64,000 nt of DNA from Leguminivora glycinivorella (lineage: Eukaryota > Arthropoda > Insecta > Lepidoptera > Tortricidae), in contig NC_062979.1 in the NCBI RefSeq assembly GCF_023078275.1, forward strand, positions 11,538,502 to 11,602,501, read 5' to 3'. This document shows positions 34,757 to 47,343 of this stretch, piece by piece. Every line of letters begins with the position of its first letter. Position 1 is the stretch's first letter. The notes below the pieces were generated by a model. The model was given only the letters and a program-made list of their open reading frames with translations. It did not search any database and was not told where the DNA came from. A program made the position numbers and the translations under genes.

Positions 34757-36200
34757 ATGTTATACCTAATGCTCTAAAATTAGCCTGAAAACGAGACGAG
34801 AACAACAGTGGTGTTTCGTTGATCATTTCTGCAATTATGTACTAGAGTTAACTTGTTTAAATTTTTCTTTTCTAGATACTCCATATTAGTCACATCCATC
34901 TTGGTTAACACAATAATGTATGTGTCTCCAGTAGGCCTAATTCCTGTCTTAGAAAACTCAACATATGTTATCAATGTTATCATTGTGATGTGTTATTGAA
35001 GTGTCAAATATCAACACTATTCGTCCAAATTTTTTAATGAAATTGTATCGTCAAAGACTTTAAGAGTAGTAACCAAACCATGTTGATTAAACAACAACCA
35101 TACAACATGTTTTGTACAATAAAGAGTTTATACATACATACATACATACCATATCCTTCTTCGAATGCCCTTTGCAAGCGAACTAGCAGTCTAGTTGACT
35201 AGCATGCCAGTACTGGCAAATGGCCATTAGATCCGGCAGCAGGGCGATGAACCTCGACATGCGGGCTCATTAATGCACCCGCTGCAGTGCCCAGTGCAGC
35301 CAGCGGCTGTGCGGGGGCAGGCCAATTATAACGGTCGACATCTACACTATATTACGTGCGCCAGGATCGGATTTTTATAATGAGAATTCGTGCAGTTCTG
35401 ATAATCTTGCTACATTATGAAAAGTGGCGAAATCACAGATGCAAAGACAGAACAATAGTTTGCAGATAAAACGAGTTAGTTACAAAATGGTCGCTTAGTA
35501 GAACTTCTCCACATATGACTCACGCCACATATCAATTTACATGAAAAACATTTTATTAAACCCGTATCTCATTAGCCAGTAGCAGAGCCGGCATAGCAGG
35601 TAGCAATGAGAAAATATTCAGATGAAGCAATTATTTTGCACAACAATACACGTCTCTGGAGCTCCGGACCCAGAGCCGTTGACGCTATACAATACAATCT
35701 CACATACATTAGATCAAAGCTTTGACATAAAACCAGTTTATCATAAAATATGAACATTCAAATTATTTTTTAAATCAGCAGCAAACTGGTTTCGTTACAT
35801 GTTAACATGTTATGTTATGAAACTGATCCAAAATTTATCGGAGAGTTAGACACGGTACTTTCACCGGCGACTTTCTTGCTCGCACATGAGTCGAGACACG
35901 AAATACTGGTCCGACTTGTTCTTTTGACCTCTCGTCGTGACGAGATGGTATTGTTCACGAACGCTTTTGTGTTACCTGTCAATCTGTTTACGCTGTTCTG
36001 AGCTCACTGGCACTGTTAATGCCAATGCACTTAGAAAAAAAGGTCGATATACTTCTAACGACGTTGGGATATTTTCTTTTGTAACTATTGACAGTATGTA
36101 CAAAAGTGATTCTTTGTAACTGCGCGGAAAGGAAATCTGTAATAACCCCATTTAACTCTCGTTCATTGCCTTCTAGCAGGGGGAAATTAGCTAAAATTAC
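34757..36200. other. No gene recognised; (TACA)n microsatellite
   Basis: A short (TACA)n run at about 35131-35150, preceded by AATAAAGAGTTTA, could be the end of an old retroposon. GC-richer DNA at 35200-35340 contains TCATTAATGCA, a homeodomain-type core. Nothing else is recognisable. Confidence 0.45.
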
Positions 36201-37199
36201 GGCATAATTAATGGAAGGTTTTTTTAAATTGAAATATGTACGTTATAGACCGAAGTTATTTTTCATCAACCCTCCCCACTCCTCCCTCATCTGCGTCACC
36301 CCTCTACCCTCCCTTAAAGTGCCGAAAATGTGGTTTTTCTCGATTTCTGACAAAACTGTTGAAGATACAGAAAAAGCGCGTAGGAACGAAGTAATCCTTA
36401 ATAAATTTACTACAAATCATTCATTAACACTTTGGTTCTAGCACTTATAGTTTACGCGTGATCCGTCACGAAAGTTGGTCCTTTGCTGCAATCTTCTTTA
36501 GTGAATGTTAAGTTTTCGCCCAAAATGCATACGAAATCGTCGAAATTTGTTTGATATAACTAAAATATTGTAACTCATGACTAAAATAAAATTAAGGGGG
36601 AAAAATCACTACCATGGGTGGAATTTCCAATATGTCTTGGAATTCCAGTAACTATTTAAGACGTAATATTTTCACGGTAGTAGTCGCTAGGAGTACCATT
36701 GATCTATATAGTGTATCTATGACTGGGGATGAGCTTTTGGTAGCTGTTGGTAGAGCCCTGGAGTATCAAACCAGTAGCCGTGAGTTCAAGTCCCACCCAT
36801 GGTAGTGATTTTTCCCCCTGAAATTCATTTTCAGTTTATAATATTTTAGTAATATCAAACAGATTTCGTAAGCAATTTGGGAGAAAACTTAACATTCACT
36901 AAAGAAAATTGCAGTAAAGGACCAACTTTCGTGATGGATCACGCGAAACCTATAAGTGCTAGAACCAAAGTGTCAATGAACGATTTGTAGTAAATTTATC
37001 AAGGATTACTTTTTTCCTACACGCTTTTTCTGTATCTACAACGGTTTTGTCAGAAATCGCGAAAAACCGCATTTTCGGCTATTTAAGGGGGGGGAGAGGG
37101 GTGACGCAGAGGGGGGAGGGATGGGGAGGGTTGATGAAAAATAACTTCGGCCTGTAATGTACATATCCCAATCAAAAAAAATCTTCCATTAATTATGCC
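36201..37199. repeat. 1-kb inverted-arm structure with tRNA-like core
   Basis: Left arm 36201-36621 and right arm 36793-37199 are inverted copies over about 410 bp with many scattered differences. Both ends are exact (16 nt at 36201-36216 against 37184-37199), and so are the inner 26 nt (36596-36621 against 36793-36818). The ~170-bp core carries a tRNA-like A box and B box reading into the right arm. No protein is encoded and no clear target duplication is seen. It could be a long fold-back transposon or a head-to-head pair of SINE-like units with one head missing. Confidence 0.85.
36739..36813 (+). promoter_or_regulatory. tRNA-like pol III promoter with T-run terminator
   Basis: TAGCTGTTGGTAGAGC (36741-36756) resembles a D-arm/A box. 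GTGAGTTCAAGTCCCAC (36780-36796) resembles a T-arm with B box, its stem pairing 4 of 5. Between them CTGG and CCAG can form an anticodon-like stem. A TTTTT run at 36809-36813 would terminate pol III. The 5' acceptor strand is missing, so it is not a tRNA gene. Confidence 0.5.
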
Positions 37200-39050
37200 A
37201 ACATTTTCATACATAACTTTCCAGAAGCAACGGACTATTCTGCTTATACAGAGTCATTAACAATCTCAATAACATCTAATTACTACAATTTGCGTGGTCT
37301 AGTTTGCAAGACTATAATTATGATTATCAGGTAACCATATCTATCGCACGCAGAACATCGACTAGGCTATGCTTTACAGGTTATACTTGAATACACTCAC
37401 ACGTGAGTACAAAGGCTTGTTTATGTGTGTAGGAGTTTCGAACATGGCGTCTAACCGTCAGTAATCGGTTCAAGGCACGATCGAGTTAAACACACCGACA
37501 AAAAAACGCGAGACCGGTTTCTTCTCGGTCGCCTTCTAATGGCTCCTCCGGGGCGTTCCGTCTCATGAATATGCATTTAATTACACTTACATTTATATGA
37601 GATTCGGGCATGACACATGAGCAACCGTAGCATAATCATTATGTATCTAAACGTGTTCATTTTCTGTTTTATTTATAACGTTGACCAATAAAATTTAAAT
37701 GATCAGAATTCTTGATACAAACGACGGTCGAATGATGTTTGTCAAGCAATAAAGCAGCTAAGTATCTAAATGTGAATAACAATATGCAGAATTTCTATTT
37801 TTAAATTCAACTCAAAACAACACATTACAATATTATTACAATAAAGTACCTATTGAAAAACAGAAAGGCTTCCACCAAAGGTTTGTTTGTGACAGTGATT
37901 TAGGGACGATTTAGTAAAGTTTTAACTTTTAACACATTTAAACCCAAGTTTAATTTAACCTTGTGGATAAACTAGTTACTTGACTTCTTAATTGAGTAAT
38001 GTGGCCTGAAAAGGTGCGGCAGGGTACGTGGGGTAAAGAAAACAAGACGGGCGGCAAGGGTGGCACTACAGGCACCTCGTGTGTGGCGAGGTACAACGGG
38101 GAACAGTGTTGTTTCAAGCGCCTTCCAAGTACTCCCAAACACCATTCCACAATCCAAACATCCAGTTGAAACTCAATATGCGCACAAACACAATTTCAGG
38201 CAGATACGAATAAAATAAATAACAATTAGACCCGCACCGTTGCACACCAAGTTTACATTAATGTTTTAGCATAACTCGCACAGACGCACGCATACAGATT
38301 TATGTAGAACTATCTATCGAAATCGACGTGACCCCGTTACTCGGATGCCGAATTGAATTTTAGATTTGTGAATGATAATAACAAATGTATTTGTCGTTCG
38401 CTCTGACCTCTGGATTTTTTTAACTTGCCCGAGTGAAGTATAAGTGGTCAATGCATATGCAGATTAGGGTTGAACAAACAAAGATGTGTTTTCATATGTA
38501 AAATTATGGATGGCGATCTCGGCATTCAACACAAACAATTTTTAACGCTAAGCCATAAAGCCTCGCACAAACGAGTTAGTTAAGGAAAACGGTTATGACA
38601 TTTACGATGAGCCCAAGCGACCTTATCTCAAGACATTTCCTGATCTTCTGTGTTCGTAACTGTAGAATCGAACACCGAACATTATTAAAATTCCAGATCT
38701 TTAACGGTTTTCATTAATTTTCGTTTAATGTTACCCAATTAATGTTATCAGATTCGACTTAAAAATGAAAACTTTTTTACCGTCAGGTTTGTGAATTATT
38801 GATAACTTTAATATTCACCCCTCAAGTCTGCCAGCAGCTTTATACGAGTCCATTATAAAACACTAGGTAAAACATTACAGTGACGACGACGTTGCGCTGG
38901 TTATTTGGTTTTAAAATCATCGTTGGAACGCAGCATGTCCATTAAACACCATCTGCACATCCAGTTTGTTTTTCTTTAGTGCCTTTAATTTTTAGGACGA
39001 AGAATATAATTTACGTAATGTTACAACTTTGTATTTGAAGGATACGACGT
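37200..39050. other. No gene recognised
   Basis: AT-rich. A slightly GC-richer patch at 37990-38160 is open on the minus strand in two frames (ending TLPHLFRPHYSI in one). I suspect an old repeat but cannot name it. Confidence 0.45.
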
Positions 39051-39144
39051 TTTTCAGTACAGATGAGCCTCCGAAGTTTCGACCTCGCATATAATGAACC
39101 ACTTCTCGCACTAGTGCGTAAAAAAAACACCATCTGTACTGAAA
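39051..39144. repeat. Small fold-back (MITE-like)
   Basis: TTTTCAGTACAGATG at 39051-39065 is repeated in exact inversion at 39130-39144, with a 64-bp loop. The loop contains the palindrome GCACTAGTGC. Size fits a short MITE or its remnant. Confidence 0.6.
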
Positions 39145-41264
39145 ACTTCTTAACTGGTGAATGTAAATATAGAATGCATACCTTTCTTATTAATTTCGAC
39201 GGTCTCACGTTCAGGCGAGGAACCTGTAACAAGAAATAAAAAGCTTTTAGCGCAGGCGTCGATAAAACTTGAAAAACCCGTAGTGAAACTCAGTCGAAAA
39301 AGGAAGCCTCATCAATTTAAAGGTTATATATAATTAACTGAATATTTTAGTTGCCAATAATAGGCTGCGACCGGTGGAACCAGTTTCGACGACGCAAAGG
39401 TGCAAGACAAACAGGCTCTACTCTAGTTGGCTGACATGATTTATAAAATTATGTTGTTACTTAGCCACGATCACGAGTAACCACTACTAGTATAAATGAT
39501 AGATATTCGGACGTAAACACCTGCACGACATTTTGATTGATGACTAAAATTGTTATTTATTCGGAAGGTAAAACATTAGGTAAAATTGTGTTGCTATTTG
39601 CATGCTGGTTTTAGTTAAATAATGGAACGAAACATTAGCTTCGCGACTTTCTTTAGTTTCTTTACCAACAAAATTAACATTTCACTCTTTAAATGCCACT
39701 GATCTTACCAGCAATCACAGGTTGACAGGATTTCGTTAGACCGACATGACAAAATTGTTTAATTATTTTACTTTAACGCTTTTCAAAATCAATGAGGACA
39801 GGTTTAAGTAACAGGTAGCGAATGGGCGGATGTGGCTGCGCCTGGGCAGGTGGCTGCAGCTGCAGGACAGTAGTAGGAGCCCGCATGGACCGCCTCTTAG
39901 TGCAGCTGGCGGGTCACTCACCCTACAATGGAAGCTTAGTAAACGTAACTTTATCGTCAGCTGCAGAGAGAAATATACTTAAATTGGCAGGAGTAGGAGG
40001 CACTATCTCGTAGCTGATAATACATATTAAAATATGCTTACAGTACTGAGCAAGGGGGCATAATCTCTGCCGCTCCCGTTGCCTACTTGGAAACTATCTT
40101 CTCGCAAATTTTCTGATACTCGTAATTACAAAGTAAAATGAATGGCGATTAATAAAGAAACATGTTTTTATAACGGTTATTGGAATACCCTGCTATACTT
40201 TTACATTAAATAACGATCGATCGTTCTTGGTAGACTTTGATGTTATCGTTTGTGAGCCTTGAGAATTTATGGCGATGACTAAGCTCATTAATTGGATACT
40301 TGTTTTGATAAAACAATTTATCTACTTGAAAACTGGTTGAATATAGAACATGATAATGTTAATTTTCAGTAGGTACACATGGTACTACTTTATGTACGAG
40401 ATTATACTGCGAGTGTGTTAGTGGTTAATTAACTATGTGCGTGTGTCGAAATTTCATGGGGTCTTCAAAGTTCAAATCGACACGATTTACGAATTTCCTC
40501 TTCGCACGTAATGTATAATCTTATAATGTTATTCGCTTTTCACTGGTCGTCGTCGGTGAAAATACATTAAGGAAAAGGATAAGATTTTACTACGAGCTAA
40601 AAATTATTGTAGCATACATTTCATACACCATGCACCATTTTACCTATATCAGAAAGTCAGTCAGAAAATGTCATGTTTCGTCTGGCTATACCAGGCTCAA
40701 GCATCTTGTTTTAGTAATCAATTTCGTTCATCCTTCATAATCCAGCCAATAAATCTACAAAATTGTATAGAGATTGAGGATGAAATCCCTATTAAATATC
40801 AAATATAGTCGATTATTCAAACATTCAAGCTACGTGAAATTGTGCAGTTAAAAATGCGTAACTGAGCCGTATTAACCCGTACATACAAATATGTCTATAT
40901 GTGAACAGCTGTGTAGATTGCGCGCATGACTGTGGCATTTATGCCAACCTGTTTATAAGTTATGCAATTCAACTGGAAACATATATGTATGCAGTAAGTG
41001 GTATGCGGCCGGCGAGCGGGCATTTAGCGTAATTGACTGTCAATTGTAGTGAAACAATATTTATAGGCTGGTTTGTTAACAGATCTGCCTACGCGCATGA
41101 TTCGCGTGAAGTTTTATGTCACGCTTTTAGTTTATGTTTAAAATTAATATATGCCATTAGGTACACATAAAAATATTAAGTACATACTTATTAGCATTAT
41201 AAGTATACATATTATAAGCTCATTATGAAATTAACAAAAATAGTAGGTATAGTTACTAACTATT
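39145..41264. other. No gene recognised
   Basis: AT-rich. At 39822-39910 a GC-richer patch has CAGGTG and CAGCTG E-box motifs close together, which might be a bHLH-bound enhancer. No exon is evident. Confidence 0.45.
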
Positions 41265-41390
41265 CTCAAAACCGAAGAAGTGGTGGATGGACTGTGTGAG
41301 AGATGCGATGACTCAGATGATATCCGATTAGAGAGATATGGAAGAAAAAGACACGCTGATCCGACCCCAAGGATAAGAGCAAGCAAATGA
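41265..41390 (+). pseudogene. Eroded RTE C-terminus
   Basis: Across shifting frames the plus strand shows WMDCVRDAM, a following acidic/basic stretch and a terminal (A)DP-containing end (at 'gatccgaccccaagg'). This is the same order as the RECC-terminal block WMECV...ADPK at 15831-16093. Frameshifts and a stop break it. No boundaries are visible. Confidence 0.55.
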
Positions 41391-41687
41391 GCTATCTAAG
41401 AAAAGGATGAACATACTGCCATTATGTACCATCGGCAACACTGGTCAGCTGTACATTTGTAATCCTTATTACAAAGGCGAGAAGTCTACCGATGTTTAGA
41501 TAATGTTGCTGTTAGTACAAAACAGAATTTATAGAAAAACTTGCAAAAAAGAAAAGAGTCTAATGACCACCTAGTTTAGACTACAAGATCGAGTAAAAAG
41601 TAATAAACTGAAGCTGTCTATCTAAACCAGTTAGACAGACGAGAGTTGCACCTGGTCCGATAGTTATCCAGTTAATCCAGCCCGGAC

Positions 41688-41815
41688 CTGTAGCCAAAAG
41701 TACAATCGCTGACACTCTGTAGGGTATCTTAGTTATCGTGCTTCCGTATTGGTGCGACAGAGTTGGTTGCGTATCGTTAGCCACGGAGCGTCAGTGATTG
41801 TACTCTTGGCTACAG
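41688..41815. repeat. Small fold-back (MITE-like)
   Basis: Arms of 26 nt at 41688-41713 and 41790-41815 are inverted copies with two differences, around a 76-bp loop. Weaker similarity continues inward. No coding content. Confidence 0.65.
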
Positions 41816-44800
41816 ACCCGAGACAGGTGGCAGGAGACGGATTAAATTAATTCATCATAACTACCAGCTATCATTTGTTATCATAGCCGAGACAAATTGT
41901 GATTGTGTGATTAGCACGCAGGGAGTGGCCTGGTTGATATGATACCAACAGGGCCAATAAACAAAACTGAAATGTAATCAACGACTGGTTATTTAAATTC
42001 ATAAAATATATTGCTATAGGCACTATAAAGTATCAAAGGGAAATTAAAGTAAATATTTTGACTGTACTGCTTTCGAAAAATGTATTTGAGCCTTTTGGTA
42101 TATCCGGTAACTATATGCTGTTGCTGTAGCCAAATACACACCGTACACACGTACTTACATTCATTTCATATTTATAGTAGAGGATGAGCAAAATGTGATT
42201 GAAAATTAGAAATACATATGTGAATAATGAGTAACCAGATAATGATTTCGGTTATTCGTAAACCGTGAAGACTTTCTTCTTCATAAATAGATTGAGGCTA
42301 ATTAACAAAATTTTAATATTTATAAACATAATAATAAAACATCTCATCGTGTAATAGGTGTAACACATTTACCCAGAACGTTGCTACAGAATGAAACTTC
42401 ACACGTAAGCAATTATAAAGTTGTAGTGATATTGAGACCGAAACGAGTTTGCAGCGCTACAGATCAATGATATTCTATTTAAAATTTTCTCACATATATC
42501 TAAACATAACCTCGATAGATTCCACAAATTCACACTAACGTAAATGAAAGGACGCTGGGGATTAGCGTTATGCCGATCAAACACGGCCGTGCAATAATAC
42601 AGTGTCCTATGTAAGTACATAAAGTTATGTATCCCTCATAATGTGCGACAATCATGAGCCGCTGCAATATCCAGCTCAGTAATTTGCAGTTTTTATTTAA
42701 AACCAAACGTGTTGAACTGGAGCACGTTTTAAAAGACCAAAAGTGGATTTTTTCTCGTTTTAAAATCATTTAGCTAAAGCAGTCTAATGGCCGATAACCA
42801 GTATGCCTGCGTCCGTTGAGAGAGCAAAAAATAGCAGTTTCTCCTTTTAAGGGACCGCGTGAGCCTTTCTTGATCGGCATGCGGCCGGACCAGTCTGAAC
42901 GGGTCCAACGTGAGAAATGGGAGCCCAGGCCGCACTTTGACCATCAGCATACGAAATTAACATTCATCTCATTCTTTCGATCCTTTTACAACTTGAGCCG
43001 GAGAGAGACAGGGCGATGTTTCAGTCAACAGTAGACGTCAACGTCTGATACATGCCGACTTGCCGACTACCGAGTAACAACTTCAGTTCAGGCTCCGTCC
43101 AACTCAATTCAGAATGACATGATAAGAAAGCCAACAATTTCACCACATAATAAATGCTTCCATTCTATTTATGGCTTGGGCCAAAATGTTGTTATGAATG
43201 TATTGCACAACTGATAAAACGTTAAAAAGGAGTGGTTATTGCATTTATCATGTAACGAGATACTAATCTCGTAATTGAATATGATATCGCCGATAACTTC
43301 GATTCCTAAAATAGATAACAATCCATCATGTAGGCAAATGTCGACCTATGTATATCGAATATGATAAGCGACCGCTCGGAAAAGGGTGTCAAAAGCGAAA
43401 CATTGCACGCATCGAGTAATTTATCTCCATCGATCACGCAGCCAACGTTATCAGAGTCTTTCTCGGCTTTCTAATTGTGAGATAAATCGTGCAGGAACGG
43501 GTTTGGTTCGAGACCATTAGCCGGGACCGGTCCACGGTATCTCGCTCGACGCTTGACCGGACGAGCCTATTGAAATTACGTGTACCTACAATTAAATACG
43601 ATACTCGCTTCGAATTGGTCTGCACTGCAGTCGTTACTCGGATTACGAGCGTTAATTTAATCTGGTGTGTTGCTGTACTTGCTGTAGCGTCCGAGTATTG
43701 TTCTTGAAATAGCGCTTTAAATAGAACAGCTCTTGTTACACGATCCAATTTGATCCTTAGTGTAGTGACTCAGCTGTGCATAAATGTTTAATCACGATTT
43801 GTGTAGGTAACTTGTTATAAATATAATCGTTGCATCAACAGGATATGAAGTAGTTACAGTTGCTCAAGAAAACGAAGCCATTTCTTAAAGAAAGATTGCT
43901 TATGAATCGCATCACCGACAACCGTGCAAACTCTCTCAGCACTCTGGTGTTATGATAAATTAAGGCCGGTAATGTGAGCGGCCGCACTTGGCAAACGTGT
44001 TGTAAAACAAATAAATAATAAGCAAAAGCAGTCTGCGCTTGATACCGGCTAAAAATAGTTTTGTTTTCATAAACCCGATATGAGAGTTTACGCTAGTCCC
44101 GGGAATGAGGTCAGACCGGTTGGTTGCGATGCGCGCAGTGTCGAAATGTGCGGCCACCGACTACCGAGTTTACAGACACTAATCAACAATGCAGCACCGT
44201 GTTAATTATACAAACACTTCAAAGCAACATTATATTTAGACGCGTCGCATGCATGTTTTACGACAGGATTAGAGATTTTTCGAGTTGCGTTAACATTTAA
44301 TGGGTCTGCTATTATTGGAACTCTATTTTGAGGCTCATGTTCGGTGCCAACTGCATTTTTAGCGGCGTATGTGTTTTCGGATGTTTCGCGGAAACGATTA
44401 AGAGATTTACAAAGATATTTAGAACGTTGCTTTTTTATAATTTTAGCCACATAATAATATGTGTAAAACTCCGTGTGGATTGTAAGAAATAAACATATTT
44501 CCTTGTAATAATAATTGGTTAATATATGTAATATCTGGACCAGTAAACAGATGTATTTCCTTATTATGCGGTCACATTATTTGTTTGTAAAACATGTAAT
44601 TAATTTTAGCCTATTTTACTTTCCGTTCGTAGGCGGAAAGAGAAGGATTACACTTGGCACATTTTCAAAAATGCACTCCGGTATTTAAAGACTTCCGCTT
44701 TTCATCTCGTTTATGATGTACCTACCTACATTTCTTTACTAACAATATTATGAGACAGTGAATTATAAACTAGAATAAACTTAACGTGCATATTAAACAT

Positions 44801-45538
44801 TTCACAGTAGAAGTATGAGTAAGACATGTTGTGCCAGAAATAGAGGACAGGATAAATGACGGATGTTAAACTTCCTTCCTCTTTTATCAATTAAATACGG
44901 CCTTAAAATATGAATTGTCATCAAAATGGCCTCTAACCGCAACAATTTGCTGTAATCAACGCCACGCGGTAATTAAATCGTATCGCAACTAGAAATCAAT
45001 CATGTTTATTTACTCGTATTTTTATATCACTAATCACGAGTTCACGACTAGCAAACAATGACAAATGACAACCTTAGGATTCTCAGCGCCCTTGTACTCG
45101 TAATTGCTTCCAGAGAGCAAAGAATCCGGCCGATTCGCAAACCTAACAGTCCTAACACTAAAAAAATTTACTATAGCTTGAAAATATTATAGACTAAAAT
45201 CTGCAGCAAATTTGTCCTAAAATCGGTACTCCATCTTCCGCGTTGCCTAAACCTTGAGTTTCACGGTTAACGGCTAGAAGGAAATCCGACCTAATTAGTT
45301 TTATTAAACACTTTTTGCAATTACATACTTAAAAACAAGTTGATACTTTAATCGATTGTGTGTAAAAACGTGCACAACGATAACGCGAACGGAATAAAAA
45401 GTACGTTAACGAGGTCATTTTGCTTTGTGAATAGTGATGAACCCATTTAGATCATGAAGCCGTCAGTGTACTCAGGTCAAACTGTTGTAAGCTAGACTGA
45501 ACAGCTAGATTACAAATGTAATATTCGTGACAACAATA
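41816..45538. other. No gene recognised
   Basis: AT-rich with modestly GC-richer patches near 42850-42960 and 43480-43660. Overlapping frames at 43434-43748 are open on both strands and look like chance. Confidence 0.5.
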
Positions 45539-46073
45539 AAGCAAGACTAGGGTTGTAAATAGAAAAAAAACCAAATGTTTTTTTTCAGAATTGTGAAAAA
45601 AAAACATGAAAAAAAACCGAGCACCATGGTTTTTTTTCTAAATATGGTTTTTTTTCAGATGAACAAATAATACGACAATAACGGTTTTTCGTGACTTGTA
45701 ACGTGTTTCAAATAACAATAACGTACATTTTAATTCAATTAACATTCAGTATACACAAGTTTATTGGGGAATCCCCGATGCTGTGTGTAGCGGTAGTGTT
45801 GCCAACACTAAATAGTGATAACTACCAACTACAGATTTCGTAAATGTTACTTTTATAAGACCAGAAATTAAAGTTATTTGATTAAATTCGTTTAATAGTT
45901 AACATTAAGTCTAAAAACCCGTATAGAAGTATTAACTACTTTGCAAATTTTGAGATTTCGTACTTTAGAAAAAAAACATACTCCAGAAAAAAAACTGTTT
46001 TTTTCACGGTTTTTTTTCATGTTTTTTTTCAAGTCAGAAAAAAAACCGTTTTTTTGCAACCCTAAGCAAGACT
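45539..46073. mobile_element. 515-bp MITE of A/T-run modules with 10-bp TSD
   Basis: Body 45549-46063 begins AGGGTTG and ends CAACCCT. It is flanked by the perfect repeat AAGCAAGACT at 45539-45548 and 46064-46073. Both ends are built of alternating GAAAAAAAACC and GGTTTTTTTTC blocks that can pair with one another in several registers. The centre is AT-rich and unique. No coding frame. A 10-bp duplication points away from hAT (8 bp) and mariner (TA); Mutator-like is possible but not shown. Confidence 0.8.
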
Positions 46074-46458
46074 GTTAATAATGGAGAATTTTTATTAGTT
46101 TCCTCATCATATTATCAAAAATATTTAAATTAACGTATTTGCAGGATGAGGAATAAATAATTTGAATAAATTAAATATCGTTTGCCTGATATGATAGTAG
46201 AATATGGAAACTATGCTTTTTTTTTTGTGGGTAGGAGCTAAACAAGCACAAGTCAGCTGAGTTTAATTTAAATTTAATATTTTTTTTTGTAAATATAAAT
46301 AAGTTTTAATAGTGCTACTGGAGTAATTAATACTCAATTTGATACATACTGTGTGGGCAGCTCTCGTCCATGCAGCCTTAGAAAATTCACCTGGCTCCAC
46401 CCACCGGCAACTACAAGGTCATTATCTTTTCACTTTATAACACTGCACCACACAAACA

Positions 46459-47343
46459 ATGGCCAACTTAGCCTCCATATCAAAAGCGCAAGCCAGTCTA
46501 GAAGCCTCAGTATCCCGAAAGTTTGCTGAACTTGAGGCTACTTTACAGTCTACTTCAACCAAGGATCCCACAGTTGCAAGTCTGAGCGCGGACCTCCATG
46601 ACTTCAAGACAACCAGAGAGGCCTTGTTGCGTCTGATTAGGGACCAGATCAGTGCTTTGGCAAACTCCATTGATGTCATGGAAATGAGGCATCGAAGAAA
46701 GTTCCTTCTATTTGGCGGCATAGCGGAGTCGGACGGAGAAGTCATTGCGGAGAAGGTGGCTTCTGTTTGTAATGATCAAATGCAGCTCTCAGATATTGGC
46801 CCTTCTTCATTTTTAGTCTGTCATAGACTTGGAGCTGCCTCAGCGGGACGCACTAGGCCTGTTTTGGTGCGTTGTAGTGAGTTGGCATTGAAGAGCAAGA
46901 TCTGGCGTAAGAAAACCGCTCTGAAGGGCTCCTCTGTAGTGGTGTCAGAATTCTTGACCCGCCAGCGTCAGGACATTTTCATGAAAGCACGCAAACATTT
47001 TGGCATGCGGAGAGTGTGGTCACTTGACGGCACCATCTACATCAAATTATCCTCCGGAGACACTCATAGGGTGGAGACAAGTGATCAACTGCAGAATCTG
47101 ATGGACAAGCACCCCATGATAGATAGACCTAGCACTGAGAATCAGAGATCAGCGGAAGCGGGGCCTGTGATTTGCGAGGAGGTTAGCAAAAGTGTGGAGC
47201 AGCCCGCCGCCGTGGCTAAGACCGGCGCGCCCGCCGCCTCCAAATTGGCGGCACCGACAGCCACTAGAGGGGCCGAATCGTCCCGGGCAAATAGGTGGAA
47301 CAGAAGAGACGGCGCAGATGCCACTTCGTCAAAACCGCGTTAG
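46459..47343 (+). CDS. LINE ORF1 nucleic-acid-binding protein
   Basis: A 294-residue open frame. Residues ~1-75 are predicted to be helical and coiled-coil-like, rich in Ala, Leu, Glu and Lys. From ~75 to 180 runs an RRM-like segment with HRRKFLLFGGIAESDG and later HRLG and RPVLVRC, followed to ~215 by a C-terminal domain (FLTRQRQDIF, GTIYIKLSSGD). This is the layout of L1-ORF1-like chaperones that coat LINE RNA. The last ~75 residues are Ala/Pro/Ser-rich and disordered. No CCHC zinc knuckle is seen. The ATG at 46459 (acaATGG) is the first in frame and gives the full helical start. The frame is intact and free of lesions. Confidence 0.8.
   Translation: MANLASISKAQASLEASVSRKFAELEATLQSTSTKDPTVASLSADLHDFKTTREALLRLIRDQISALANSIDVMEMRHRRKFLLFGGIAESDGEVIAEKVASVCNDQMQLSDIGPSSFLVCHRLGAASAGRTRPVLVRCSELALKSKIWRKKTALKGSSVVVSEFLTRQRQDIFMKARKHFGMRRVWSLDGTIYIKLSSGDTHRVETSDQLQNLMDKHPMIDRPSTENQRSAEAGPVICEEVSKSVEQPAAVAKTGAPAASKLAAPTATRGAESSRANRWNRRDGADATSSKPR

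Noticed and set aside
34548..34826. 92-codon minus-strand frame with repeated FPK/FRK pattern
   Set aside because: The pattern is translation of the short degenerate repeats of the fold-back element, not a protein repeat.
36739..36813. Functional tRNA gene
   Set aside because: No 5' acceptor strand and the D-arm is short; only the promoter-like parts resemble a tRNA.
46422..46745. 107-codon minus-strand frame
   Set aside because: Antisense shadow of LINE ORF1.
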